NCBI GenBank assembly: GCA_963795715.1
Contig: CAWCIY010000002.1
Location: 930,001-994,000 of the forward strand
Direction: 5' to 3'
DNA: 64,000 bases
Origin: JAFEDN01 sp963795715
GTDB lineage: Bacteria > Pseudomonadota > Gammaproteobacteria > Coxiellales > Coxiellaceae
The translations under genes were made by a program, and so were the position numbers. Positions 27,480-36,879 of the stretch are shown here, piece by piece; the first letter of the stretch is position 1; every line of letters starts with the position of its first letter. Below the pieces are notes generated by a model. That model worked only from the letters and a program-made list of their open reading frames with translations. It was not told where the DNA came from and ran no database searches.

Positions 27480-28754
27480 ATGAGAAGATGGCTGAGACAC
27501 ATTTGGGAGCTCAACACAGCAGACGCCCAAATATTTATTAAGAACACTACCCTAGCGACTCTAATGGCTTCAATACCCGCTTTAGCTATTAAAATGCTAA
27601 CGATGATGGCCGGTTATGATCATGATACTGATACTGAAGCTTTTCTGAAAAAAAATGCTAACCGATTTAATTGTACTTATCAGTTAAATCCATTTAAATT
27701 AAGCTATTTAAATGATCTGGATACTATTGAGACCTTTTTTTATATTGGGTTACCTGCTACCGTTATACTAATTAGTTGGATCATAACAGCTATTGAGATT
27801 AAGAATCGACATCAATTTGGATGGATGAAATATGAAACACAGGAAATCAAGGGGAATATTTCTAATTTAGAGGAGTTGGAAGTTAAAGCTCGAAATTACA
27901 AAAAATACGATAGTCTCTATGAACAAAAAAAGGAATCAAAACAACTCCACCCCATTTATTTATGTGATGAAAAAGGGGAGTTGCTTCATCTCCCTGCAAT
28001 AGTCAGTAATAAAGGCACCCTGCACAGCTTTGAAGAATTTAAACAAGGCGCTGAAATAAAACTACATTCCCCTCATGGAATCATTGACTTACAATTAACC
28101 GAGCAAATTATTTGTTATCTTGAAGACAAACCTTTAAGTTTTGACACTTATCAATTATATAAAATATATCCATCATGGCAGAGAGCCTTATTTTCCTGCT
28201 TAATTTTTAGTAAAGAGGCATCTCATGGTATTGTTTATGGCTTAAAAAGAATTATACCTGCATTTCTGTTTTTACTTCTTTTCATAAATTGTATATTTTT
28301 TGGGGTAAAGAAACATTCCAATCCTGAAATTACAGTTTTAGACTCTATTTTAATCTACTTCGGTTTTAAATTTGCATTTAGCTCTGCTGTAGCTCTAGCC
28401 TTTACCGGCGGTCAACTGCTGCACACATTGGCCGACTGGTTTGATAGAAAAAATACTTTATTAGATACACAAACGCCTGTGTTTGAATCTGAAATAAACA
28501 TATCATTTTTATTTTTATGTTCCATCACTCACCTACCGTTAGAAAGGGCTATTCTTTGTGACGATGGCCGGGTTTACAGTGAAGATGCCTTAAATACGGC
28601 TCTGAAAACAAAAATGGAAAGCCCAATGACAAAGCAAACATTTCAAAGCTATCCATTGATTTGGCCATATAACCAGCGGCAAAACCAAGTGAATAAATTT
28701 TTGCAGAAAGTGCATGATGAAAAAGTTTTGAAAAATCTTTCTAAAATCCGGTAG
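27480..28754 (+). CDS. Membrane protein with C-terminal U-box-like domain, candidate effector
   Basis: 424 residues from ATG 27480. Four hydrophobic segments are visible, at about residues 18-45, 85-110, 258-280 and 292-320. Residues about 345-410 resemble a U-box ubiquitin-ligase domain: CSITHLPLERAI, DGRVYSEDAL, ESPMTKQTF, then LIWPYN and a final helix, matching the spacing of C-P-I-T ... DG-x-x-Y ... SPMT ... L-x-P-N. U-boxes are eukaryotic and are known in Legionella effectors such as LubX. A membrane-anchored E3 ligase delivered to a host is therefore plausible but unproven. Upstream in the same frame an ATG with a far better ribosome site (27393) is cut off by a TGA. Confidence 0.55.
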   Translation: MRRWLRHIWELNTADAQIFIKNTTLATLMASIPALAIKMLTMMAGYDHDTDTEAFLKKNANRFNCTYQLNPFKLSYLNDLDTIETFFYIGLPATVILISWIITAIEIKNRHQFGWMKYETQEIKGNISNLEELEVKARNYKKYDSLYEQKKESKQLHPIYLCDEKGELLHLPAIVSNKGTLHSFEEFKQGAEIKLHSPHGIIDLQLTEQIICYLEDKPLSFDTYQLYKIYPSWQRALFSCLIFSKEASHGIVYGLKRIIPAFLFLLLFINCIFFGVKKHSNPEITVLDSILIYFGFKFAFSSAVALAFTGGQLLHTLADWFDRKNTLLDTQTPVFESEINISFLFLCSITHLPLERAILCDDGRVYSEDALNTALKTKMESPMTKQTFQSYPLIWPYNQRQNQVNKFLQKVHDEKVLKNLSKIR

Positions 28755-28777
28755 GTCATCTAGGAATCGCTCTATTG

Positions 28778-28879
28778 TCAATAAGCTTCCTGGCGATCCT
28801 GAGGGGTAAAGGTTACCGATTCTGTGCCTGCAATAAATTTCTTGATCTGATCAGGCCCTTCGAGATGTATAGCGTTCAT
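28778..28879 (-). mobile_element. N-terminal remnant of an integrase-core (IS481/IS3-like) transposase
   Basis: 33 codons starting MNAIHLEGPDQIKKF and continuing FIAGTESVTFTPQDRQEAY before a stop. This resembles the N-terminus of a common helix-turn-helix plus integrase-core transposase group whose proteins start with an 'EQI..FL.GTE.V.F' pattern. Only the first tenth of such a gene remains; no inverted repeats were found. Confidence 0.5.
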
Positions 28880-28889
28880 AGGTGTTGCA

Positions 28890-29765
28890 TTAACATAAAT
28901 TATTCATTTTAAGATTAGATTCGATTAGTTCTGCTCTCAAACCTATCTCATCTCTGGGTATGTTTAACAAAACAGGATGGGTTGTCCCGCTTCGAGAGAG
29001 ACGCTTCCAAATTCTCTGGTGATTAAAGTTTTTTACAGATCCACCCTTATCCTCTTTTGCTAAATCTCTGATAAATACAATAAGTTGACTTAATAATCCG
29101 TGGAAACGATCTTTTAAACTCGAAATAGCAGATGAATATTTGCCATTATATAGCTTTCCAATTTCATCCAGATTATCAATTGAACAACCCACCGCTTCGA
29201 GCGCAAGAAAGTGGCACAATAAAAAGTTAAACGAGGGATTGGGCGTCATTTGCGTGGAAGTTAATTTTCCTCTGATAAAATTAAAAACCACAGGTTTTTT
29301 GATGATTAATTGATACGCTGCTGAAAATAAATATTTAAAAAAGCCATTATTTAATAATAAAATAAAATTTTTCTCAGCGTGGGAAGTTAATAGAAACGAC
29401 TTAAGCTCAAACACGATGTGAGAAAATTGCGCATTAATTCGATCAGGATCAATGAGTGGTTTTAAAAACAGATCGGAAGTAAGCAATGGACGATGAGTCT
29501 TAAAATTCAATAACGCTATAAAACTGTCTCCACGTTTTTTAAAAATGAAGGGATTAACGATGGCTATAAATAGCTTGCCAAAGTAAGCTAAAATACCGCA
29601 ACCATGCATATGGATTTTATACAGAACATCGATAGTAAATCCTTTATTTATTAGTAACTTTAAATTTAAAAATGTGGGTAAAATATGATTTTTGCAAATG
29701 TTTTTTGATATTTCAAATGAATCTTGTGAGCTTTGCGCCATGACTGTTGAAGACAACTCTACCAT
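28890..29765 (-). CDS. Unrecognised protein, 291 residues
   Basis: No family recognised. Lys-, Leu- and Phe-rich, mostly helical, without a clear signal peptide; a moderately hydrophobic stretch at about residues 50-72 (GCGILAYFGKLFIAIVNPF) could be membrane-associated. The start has a GAAGGA ribosome site. It lies 34 bases after the 395-residue gene on the same strand, so they are probably cotranscribed. AT content and setting among transposase remnants suggest a horizontally acquired or effector gene. Confidence 0.5.
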   Translation of the reverse strand: MVELSSTVMAQSSQDSFEISKNICKNHILPTFLNLKLLINKGFTIDVLYKIHMHGCGILAYFGKLFIAIVNPFIFKKRGDSFIALLNFKTHRPLLTSDLFLKPLIDPDRINAQFSHIVFELKSFLLTSHAEKNFILLLNNGFFKYLFSAAYQLIIKKPVVFNFIRGKLTSTQMTPNPSFNFLLCHFLALEAVGCSIDNLDEIGKLYNGKYSSAISSLKDRFHGLLSQLIVFIRDLAKEDKGGSVKNFNHQRIWKRLSRSGTTHPVLLNIPRDEIGLRAELIESNLKMNNLC

Positions 29766-29799
29766 GGGCTTTCTTCCTTCATTTAATTCTTTTAAATCT

Positions 29800-30987
29800 C
29801 TATCTGGATTTTTTATACCCTAAAAGCAGGGAAGGAAAAGGAACTTCTACCATCCTATCTTTATTTAGAAAATCACTGAAAGAAGATTTGTCTTCTAATT
29901 TAAATTGTTTTAAACAATTATCCATTTGGGTGATTAGTTTTTTCTGTTTTTCTTCATATTTTGGAAACAACTTAAATCGAAATTTTATTAAACTGGCTAT
30001 ATTTTTTAGATTTAAATAGGTATAAACTTTACTATTGGGAAATGAATCATTATTTATATCATTGTCAAATACTTTTGTATTTGCAATGAAATAATCTTTT
30101 ATGTATTCCAGGCAAGCCGTTAACTCTATTTCGGAAACATCGTTTTCATAGAGAATTATATTTAATTCATTATCAAATGTTTGTTGATTATTGACAAGAA
30201 AATTTTTTGTATTCACCGAAATTATATCTGCCATGGATTTCTGATAATCAGATAACAGGGTTAAATCCAGAATATAATTCGGCATAAATTTATCATAAAA
30301 TTTTTCTGAATGTGCCATGATATCTTTGCTTTCTATGAAATTTATTTTATCAGAAATTTTTTTATATAAATTACCTGTGATCTTAAAATCCAATTTTGCA
30401 TCAAGATACTCGATAATTTTTAAAATATCACAATAAATATTATAAGGAGACTCATTTTTATTAATTAAAAATTCCGAATAACGTAACGCGTTCAAAAAAT
30501 ATAATTTGCAACTGGCAATTTGAATATATAGAATTGTTTTTTGGGAAAAAAAGAGATCATCCCATATTGAAAAAATTTTTTTAAAACAGTTTTCAGCTTT
30601 TTTTAAAGAGGATAAATGTAGGGAAAACAAAACCGTTCGAGTGTAAACAAGTAATTGATAAAAATTCTCTCTGAATTTGACTACTTCCGAATCTTCATTT
30701 AGGTTTTTCGCTTTATAATTCAAAATTAGTTTATCATAAATTCTTTGCATTTCTTTTATATTTTGATTAACTGAAACTTCAGGAAGTGTGGATGGTTTCC
30801 ATTCGAAATCAAGCATAGGAGCGGTTATTTCACTTGATTTTAAATCATTTTTTAAATTATTTATATTTTCTCCAATAGTTTCTGACATGTTTTCTGGCAG
30901 CGATGCGAGGTTATAATATAATTTAACTTCTTTGATCAAATGATCAATACCTTTACGCTTTTCTTTCTTTCGTACGGGATTTAACAT
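29800..30987 (-). CDS. Unrecognised helical protein, 395 residues
   Basis: No family recognised. Very AT-rich codon use, many Lys, Asn, Ile and Tyr, an Arg/Lys-rich N-terminus (VRKKEKRKG), predicted all-helical, no membrane segment. It may be one functional unit with the 291-residue gene directly downstream, although the latter has its own ribosome site. Candidate secreted effector by composition and context only. Confidence 0.5.
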   Translation of the reverse strand: MLNPVRKKEKRKGIDHLIKEVKLYYNLASLPENMSETIGENINNLKNDLKSSEITAPMLDFEWKPSTLPEVSVNQNIKEMQRIYDKLILNYKAKNLNEDSEVVKFRENFYQLLVYTRTVLFSLHLSSLKKAENCFKKIFSIWDDLFFSQKTILYIQIASCKLYFLNALRYSEFLINKNESPYNIYCDILKIIEYLDAKLDFKITGNLYKKISDKINFIESKDIMAHSEKFYDKFMPNYILDLTLLSDYQKSMADIISVNTKNFLVNNQQTFDNELNIILYENDVSEIELTACLEYIKDYFIANTKVFDNDINNDSFPNSKVYTYLNLKNIASLIKFRFKLFPKYEEKQKKLITQMDNCLKQFKLEDKSSFSDFLNKDRMVEVPFPSLLLGYKKSR

Positions 30988-31474
30988 TTATACATCTCTT
31001 TCTATAAAATCAAAATATTGGATTCACTTTTTTTACAATTGTAGACAATATTGAAAATTTAATTTGAATATTTTAAACAGAAATCCGGTATTGTCTTGCG
31101 ATATCTTTAAGGTAGTCTATCAGTAACGCAAACTCAAGTGTTTCAGGAATAGCTAGCTGCAAAATTGTAATGTCCCTTTTTGATAAAGAAGGAGCGGTAG
31201 AAATGAAATGGAGACAACCTGTTATTGCGTTGGGCTGTGGTTTTTCGTTATATTCGAGAGTAATTGCACTACCAGTACATCATTTTTACCACTCTATTGT
31301 TTACTGCCAATATTTAGTTTTAAATATACTAATTTTTAAAAAAGGGAAAAAGCCTCATAATCACCCAGCGAAAAAGCGATCTGCTTTGACTATATATATC
31401 GCGCTAAAACTTAGCAATCTTGAGGTGTAATGGGTATATAATGAGCAAATTATATTTTTTTATCGTGAGGGAAA
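30988..31474. other. Intergenic region between divergent effector-like genes
   Basis: 487 bases, AT-rich at both ends. It must hold promoters for the genes on both sides. A plus-strand frame at 31203-31430 follows a good AAGGAG ribosome site but codes for a protein of no evident character. A minus-strand open stretch (31083-31200) reads LEFALLIDYLKDIARQYR, which could be a transposase scrap. Neither is strong enough to call a gene. Confidence 0.4.
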
Positions 31475-33577
31475 ATGAAGAAAAAAGCATTCAAACAAGA
31501 ATATAAAAAAGCGAGAGAAGCATACTTAGTTGCGGAACTCAAATACCATAAAAGTCAAGATTTTGAATGGGAATATGATTTAGAAAAAGTCACAGCAAGA
31601 GAATTTAAAGAAAATAGTATTTTATGTGAAAATTCTTTAAAAAGGATTTCCAATGTTTTAGAAGTTATACGACTAAATAAAAGTGATCTACTTAGTGCTT
31701 TATTACTCCTGCTATCCAATTGGGAAACTCAATTAAAAGATCAAAACCTATGGGATAAATTAGTAGATTTTGACAGTTTTCTGCATTACGCAATCATGCA
31801 CAATGCTATTGATTCTATCAATCTATTTATAAAGTCAGGAAAAAAAATCGCGAGTGAGCATTTAATGGCTGCTATTACTAATCATAGTGAATCAGCTTTT
31901 GAATTTTTATTGAAGGAATATAAGCTGGATAAAGAGGAAGAAGATATACTTGTTAATAAAGCATGTCAATCAGGAAATATATCTATACTTAAATTACTCA
32001 ATGTCAGTGGAGTGGAATACTTCACTAAAATGATTGATAAAGGAGAAAAAATAAAAGATATCATCTCTTTAGTTTATCGATACTCAAATATGCAAGATGC
32101 AGATAATGCTTTAAAAACTTATATAGAAATTCTTCTAGAACAAAATGATGATCAAAGTAAGAATATCCTTAAAGAAATAAAAGAATCTCGGAGCAATTAT
32201 TTAAATTGGGGAACTCAGATTGCCAAATATCGTAAGGAAAGTGATTTAGACAGCATCTCTAAAATGTATGCCGATGGATCCCACATAGATGTTAAAAAAG
32301 ATATTGAATTTGGATTGAATAATTTTAGTGTTATTGAAAAGATTCTCCAAGGAACAGTTGAATTCAAATTAACTAACGAATTTAAACAAAGTCTCCCTTT
32401 GCCGGAAGGGTTAAAAGATATTCCTTCGTCGCCTGAATTAAAAAATAGGGAAAAATTCTACTCGATGCGCGCTTTGCTTGGTATTTTTTCAGAAGCGCAT
32501 TACCAAGAAGTACTTCAACGCGCAAAGTATGAAGAAAAACCTAAAAATATTGAAGAAAAATTTGCTAAACAATTTAAAACCTTAAGAAAAAAAGGCGTAT
32601 ATACTAGGTGTAATGGTCGATACGAGCATGCTTTCCCTTTCATTGAAGCTATGGCCAACTTGTCTGATGCCCATAGGTGGCATTTCATGCCTGGAGAATA
32701 TTTAATACAGCATGGATTACCAGAGTATGGTTTTACATATAAAAATATTGCAATCGGTGGCGTAGGTGATTGCGAGGGTGGTTTCAGCTGGCTTCATGCC
32801 AAAGCTAAGGTCGAAGATCTATGGCCTGAAATAGAAAAACTGAATGCACAAGTTTTCAGCCTATCACGAGAACAAATTGATAAAGATCCCTTAGCTTTTT
32901 ATCGCAGTGTTGTAGAATTCATTTGGTTGATGGGTAATTTGACTCCCATGGAAAGGGGAACGGGGCGCTACGTCGAACAATGGTTGGCGTTAGTGCACAA
33001 ATATCATGGACTACCCATGCCGATTTTAAAGCCGGGATTACAGTTAGATTGTCTAAATATCACTTTTAGTCTGCCCGTTTATCAAAAATTATTTCTTAAT
33101 TTTTGTGAGCCAGGATCATTAGCGTTACCCATAATAGAAGCTTATAGAAATCAATGCAACACTGATTCCGAAATGAAAATGTTGTTGGAACATTTTAATA
33201 TAAAAATGGATCCAGATCCGACAGATAACGTTATTTTTTTTCAGAAATTTCATGGTAATTATGATTTAAAATCACACATTGCCAAAATTCTAATAAAATA
33301 TAAGAATAACAGTAATTATTTTCAGAAACTTCACGGCGTTTACCGGGCAGATAAATTTTTAATGGATGATAAGAGTATTATTAATTTTTTAAATACAGGC
33401 AGAATCAATGGAGAAAATACCGGGTTTACCTTCTATAAACCCAGTGGATTTAGCAGCGATTCTTTAAGATTTAAGGTGGCAAAACTTATTATTGAAAATG
33501 AGTCATTTGCGGAGCCCGATTTATTGTCTGCAGCTAAGAAAGTGATGTCAGTGTCGACGGTTTTTTTTAAAAAATAA
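31475..33577 (+). CDS. Large protein with ankyrin-like repeats and a Fic-like motif, candidate effector
   Basis: 700 residues. About 100-190 has ankyrin-like helical repeats (LHYAIMHNAIDSINLFIKSG, ITNHSESAFEFLLKEY, NKACQSGNISILKLLNVSG). About 400-520 is a compact domain ending in WLMGNLTPMERGTGRYVEQW, whose 'P-x-x-R-G-x-G-R' spacing recalls the Fic/Fido motif HPFxxGNGR, but with Thr in the place of the catalytic His. The C-terminal 150 residues carry two short FQK-HG repeats. Ribosome site GAGGG before ATG. Ankyrins and Fic domains are frequent in Legionella and Coxiella effectors; the Fic link is tentative. Confidence 0.55.
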   Translation: MKKKAFKQEYKKAREAYLVAELKYHKSQDFEWEYDLEKVTAREFKENSILCENSLKRISNVLEVIRLNKSDLLSALLLLLSNWETQLKDQNLWDKLVDFDSFLHYAIMHNAIDSINLFIKSGKKIASEHLMAAITNHSESAFEFLLKEYKLDKEEEDILVNKACQSGNISILKLLNVSGVEYFTKMIDKGEKIKDIISLVYRYSNMQDADNALKTYIEILLEQNDDQSKNILKEIKESRSNYLNWGTQIAKYRKESDLDSISKMYADGSHIDVKKDIEFGLNNFSVIEKILQGTVEFKLTNEFKQSLPLPEGLKDIPSSPELKNREKFYSMRALLGIFSEAHYQEVLQRAKYEEKPKNIEEKFAKQFKTLRKKGVYTRCNGRYEHAFPFIEAMANLSDAHRWHFMPGEYLIQHGLPEYGFTYKNIAIGGVGDCEGGFSWLHAKAKVEDLWPEIEKLNAQVFSLSREQIDKDPLAFYRSVVEFIWLMGNLTPMERGTGRYVEQWLALVHKYHGLPMPILKPGLQLDCLNITFSLPVYQKLFLNFCEPGSLALPIIEAYRNQCNTDSEMKMLLEHFNIKMDPDPTDNVIFFQKFHGNYDLKSHIAKILIKYKNNSNYFQKLHGVYRADKFLMDDKSIINFLNTGRINGENTGFTFYKPSGFSSDSLRFKVAKLIIENESFAEPDLLSAAKKVMSVSTVFFKK

Positions 33578-33877
33578 TTAGCACTCGGAGTTGAAACCGC
33601 ACTCAGGGAATTGGGGTGAGTTATTGTTCGATGCCTTAGTTTTACTACTCAGCTTTTTTCCTCCCGATATCTTAGTTCCTGGCGACAATCCCAACCAAGA
33701 ACCAAAATGTTTTGCACTCGGCCAGCGATTCATGTCTACTCCAATCTCGGAAAGAATTCTTAACACAGAATGACTGCCCAATCCATCTATTTGTGTTAAA
33801 TCAACACCACCCGTCATTTGTTGTAAATAGCTCTGTACATTAAAAGTATGCATCTTGCATCTCCTATAATTTTTCAA
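33578..33877 (-). mobile_element. IS110-family transposase fragment
   Basis: About 90 codons matching the C-terminal Transposase_20 region of IS110/IS1111 enzymes: LTQIDGLGSHSVLRILSEIG, SAKHFGSWLGLSPG, KISGGKKLSSKTKAS. The N-terminal catalytic part is missing and the sequence loses similarity after the last motif, so it is a dead fragment. It lies between two effector-like genes on opposite strands. Confidence 0.8.
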
Positions 33878-33961
33878 TACTATTTTTTACAGTAGAGTCA
33901 TTCAAAGCAGGTGTTGGCAAAAAAAAGCAATCTTCTAGACTTTGCCTATGAGTTCCCAGCA

Positions 33962-35266
33962 TCAGTATCTGAAACCACACGAAAAGCCGAATTGTGATGA
34001 AGCAGATGCCTGATTTTCAGGCATACTTAATAAAAAACTCGTAGGTACTAACATTAAACTATCCCCTATTTTTAATAGGGACATTGGTTCATTGAATGAT
34101 GGCATTTGCGCTTGAGTACTGGTTAAAATTGTATCCTTAACATGTTTTGGAGTGCTGTCCGTTAATAGAAAAGATTTTTCAGGACAGCCATTATTACAGT
34201 CTATGTGGATTGATAGCTTGGGATTTAGCTTGAAAATATTTTCTAAAATAGTCTCCTGAGTCATTTTGGTATCAATGCAAGCAACTATATTTGATGGATA
34301 AACATAGGTTTCTTCAATTTGTAGAAAAGCAAGGACGTTTTTCAATTTCTCAAAAGTATCTGCGTCTTCCCATTTTTGAGGTATGATCGTAGTCGACGAA
34401 ATAACTTTTAAAACAACATCACCATATTTTTTAAATAAATTTTCAAAATATGATGAGATATTTTGAGGAGGGTACTCAACTCCATTTTTAAAATCCAAAT
34501 CATCTAGATCGCGATACAAATGCAAGTTTTTAGACAAAAACTTAGGTAATTCAGTTAAAAATTCCTTTGATTCTTTAAATTTATTGGCAAATTCACGTAA
34601 GTTCAACCACAATTGAATGACTTCTTTACTGTTATCGACAATAATCAATTTGGGTATATTTTTATTTGGAGATTTTTCATCACTAAGATGAGTTTTATTG
34701 TTTCTCAATTCCATAGCAATTTCAACCGAACGAAGTATTGATGTCCCAATTACAGCTATGGATTTAGACACATTCTTTTGGCCGTGACTATCTAATCCTT
34801 TAATTACAGGATCGTTACCTATAAAAAAAGCCGAATAATGTTCTCTTTTTGCCTCTGGAATAGGTTTAAGTTTGAACTTACGCCTGGCAGAATGTCCCCG
34901 GAAAATAGACTGTATTTTCAATGCCGCCAGTTCTTCAGATTTAGAAACTGATTTTTTTTCTTCAGATAAATTATTAGCATAATTAAGTATGGGTTTTAAC
35001 CCACTTAAAGCAAAACTACTTTCAAGCGACACTAACCTATAGCGAAGGTTATTCAATACCTGTTTTAATTGCGTAAGATCATTAATATCTCTTATTAAAT
35101 ATTCGCAAGCAGATAAGAGATCAGCATGTCTTTTACCAGACAGGTATTGAGCTTTATAATCAATTACGAGTCGGTAATAAGCCGATTTAATTTTTTCTAT
35201 CGGTGTTCCATTCGTATTTTTTAATATCTTATCGATTTTTTTTAAAGTGCTACTTAATAATGGCAT
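33962..35266 (-). CDS. Protein with an IQ (calmodulin-binding) motif, candidate effector
   Basis: 434 residues, no family recognised as a whole. At about residues 113-132 the sequence AALKIQSIFRGHSARRKFK fits the eukaryotic IQ consensus IQxxxRGxxxR, which binds calmodulin. Residues about 165-235 look like a Rossmann-type strand-helix unit (SIAVIGTSILRSVEIAMELR then KLIIVDNSKEVIQLW), possibly a nucleotide- or SAM-binding fold. Bacteria lack calmodulin, and the Legionella effector SidJ is activated through such a motif, so a host-activated enzyme is a reasonable hypothesis. Ribosome site AGAGGT before ATG 35266. Confidence 0.5.
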   Translation of the reverse strand: MPLLSSTLKKIDKILKNTNGTPIEKIKSAYYRLVIDYKAQYLSGKRHADLLSACEYLIRDINDLTQLKQVLNNLRYRLVSLESSFALSGLKPILNYANNLSEEKKSVSKSEELAALKIQSIFRGHSARRKFKLKPIPEAKREHYSAFFIGNDPVIKGLDSHGQKNVSKSIAVIGTSILRSVEIAMELRNNKTHLSDEKSPNKNIPKLIIVDNSKEVIQLWLNLREFANKFKESKEFLTELPKFLSKNLHLYRDLDDLDFKNGVEYPPQNISSYFENLFKKYGDVVLKVISSTTIIPQKWEDADTFEKLKNVLAFLQIEETYVYPSNIVACIDTKMTQETILENIFKLNPKLSIHIDCNNGCPEKSFLLTDSTPKHVKDTILTSTQAQMPSFNEPMSLLKIGDSLMLVPTSFLLSMPENQASASSQFGFSCGFRY

Positions 35267-35469
35267 TTTTTTACCTCTGATTAATAACTTCCACGCGCAT
35301 GAAATATTAAAGATGAAGTATTAAATTAATATTAAATTTATTAAGATAAGTTAATATTTATTCATGGAATAAAGAATTGGATTTTTAGAAGTGAACGTTA
35401 TTTTCAGAGTTCTGGCGAATTTGGAATAGAGTGTAGCCTGGTTAAGAGTGCATTTTAGCGGAAAAGTAT

Positions 35470-35714
35470 GCAATGCACGACAATTGAATGAAGCAGCGCG
35501 TCTGCATTGGGGTGTGGAAAACCAACTTCATTGGCGATGAGATGTTGTATTTAACGAAGATAAGGCGTGTATTTGAAATGATAATGCGAGCGAAAAATGG
35601 GTTACAAAAGGCAAGGCAGAAACCAGACCAGTCTATTAAGAGCCTTATGCGTAAAAATTCCATGTCCTACACTCACCTGGCTGCTTGTGTCAAGAGGATT
35701 TTTCATGCGTAGGC
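35470..35714 (+). mobile_element. ISAs1-like transposase C-terminal remnant, left copy
   Basis: Reads RQLNEAARLHWGVENQLHW, then DVVFNED after an in-frame stop, and further on QKPDQSIKSLMRKNSMSY. This is the DDE-containing C-terminus of an ISAs1-type transposase with two internal stops and a small deletion. Positions 35595-35714 are repeated almost exactly at 36955-37073. Confidence 0.7.
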
Positions 35715-35823
35715 GGGAGTCAAGGGTCAATTTACAAATTTTGATCGAATTGTTATATTAACAAATATACCGCGCGGCTTGCCGCGTTAGCAAAGCGAAA
35801 TAAATGAACCGGGGCTAGTATTT

Positions 35824-36858
35824 ATGTTAAAAGAAAAAGTTACAGAACTCGCTTGTCCGAGTATTACTATTCAAGAACTTCAAGAAGAAATTAAAACATC
35901 CTATCGTTCATTAAAACCGATACCATCGATATCAAAAAACGTAATTGAGAAACTTGCAAATTCAGATTTAAAAAACATATCACCATTAGACATCATAAAG
36001 GCTGATAATTTTTGTTATAGAAATATAGGTTACTATGAACAAAGAACAAATCGTCTTGCGTCAATAATATCAAGTGCAAATGAAACATTTCAAAAATTGC
36101 GAGAAGGTAAAAGCAATTCTTCTGACGAAAAAAAACATATCCAATTCCTCTATCAAAGATTGAAAGATACCTTCACTTTAGATCCTAACCACCGCTATCG
36201 CTCACCAAGGATTGAAAGATTCATAGAATCAGCCGCATTCTCTTTAAATACCATAACTCAAGCTCAAAAGTCTTTTAATGAAAAAAACGTAACCCTGGAG
36301 TCATGGAAGAAGCAGATAGAGGCGTTTAAAAAAATAAAGGCGGACATAGACCAAATTGCAGTTATGCGAGAACTAAAAATCAAAGTGATACAATCATTAG
36401 CTTCTAAATATACTTTATTTATCATTAATGTCTTGCCTAAGGTTTTAAATACAATTGTTCTGAATTATTTGATTGATCCAGAATCTTTGTATGAATTATA
36501 TAACTTATATCGCAAAGCCTTAAAACCGATTTTGCAGGAAATATATGAAATTTCATTATCTGATAATTGGGCTTGCTTTGATACACAAGAGAAAAATATC
36601 GAAGACTTTTTTGCTGAATTTGAAAAGTTTATAGCAGAACCTGAACTCGAACCTGAAGTAACAGCAGAACGTATAGGAGCCATATGCTTTGAGCCAAATG
36701 CTTTATTTAAGAAAAGGACACTCCAGAATTTCTTGTTTTGGCATTGTCCCCAGAAGAAAAAGGCTTCAGAAACGTTCAACCAACTTGAATCCTTAGGAAC
36801 TAAATTAAATTTAACAGGCAAATTGCAAACAAGCCCGAGTATTTTACAAGCAATTTAG
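35824..36858 (+). CDS. Unrecognised protein between transposase remnants
   Basis: 344 residues, helical, soluble, no family recognised. A segment around LPKVLNTIVLNYLIDPESLYELYNL has a weak resemblance to an F-box, too weak to call. An acidic stretch (AEPELEPEVTAE) lies near residue 275. The gene is bracketed by two same-direction copies of a 120-bp transposase fragment, suggesting it arrived as cargo or was trapped by duplication of that end. The ribosome site is poor. Confidence 0.5.
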   Translation: MLKEKVTELACPSITIQELQEEIKTSYRSLKPIPSISKNVIEKLANSDLKNISPLDIIKADNFCYRNIGYYEQRTNRLASIISSANETFQKLREGKSNSSDEKKHIQFLYQRLKDTFTLDPNHRYRSPRIERFIESAAFSLNTITQAQKSFNEKNVTLESWKKQIEAFKKIKADIDQIAVMRELKIKVIQSLASKYTLFIINVLPKVLNTIVLNYLIDPESLYELYNLYRKALKPILQEIYEISLSDNWACFDTQEKNIEDFFAEFEKFIAEPELEPEVTAERIGAICFEPNALFKKRTLQNFLFWHCPQKKKASETFNQLESLGTKLNLTGKLQTSPSILQAI

Positions 36859-36879
36859 GAGGAAGTATGCATAAAATTC

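Noticed and set aside
31083..31200. Minus-strand open stretch LEFALLIDYLKDIARQYR as a transposase fragment
   Set aside because: Too short and no clear family pattern; noted only in the intergenic entry.
31203..31430. Small plus-strand gene with a good ribosome site
   Set aside because: The protein has no regular composition, domain or hydrophobic pattern; the ribosome-site match alone is weak evidence in AT-rich DNA.
36450..36560. F-box in the 344-residue protein (LPKVLNTIVLNYL)
   Set aside because: Only the first few positions resemble an F-box; the remaining conserved positions are missing.
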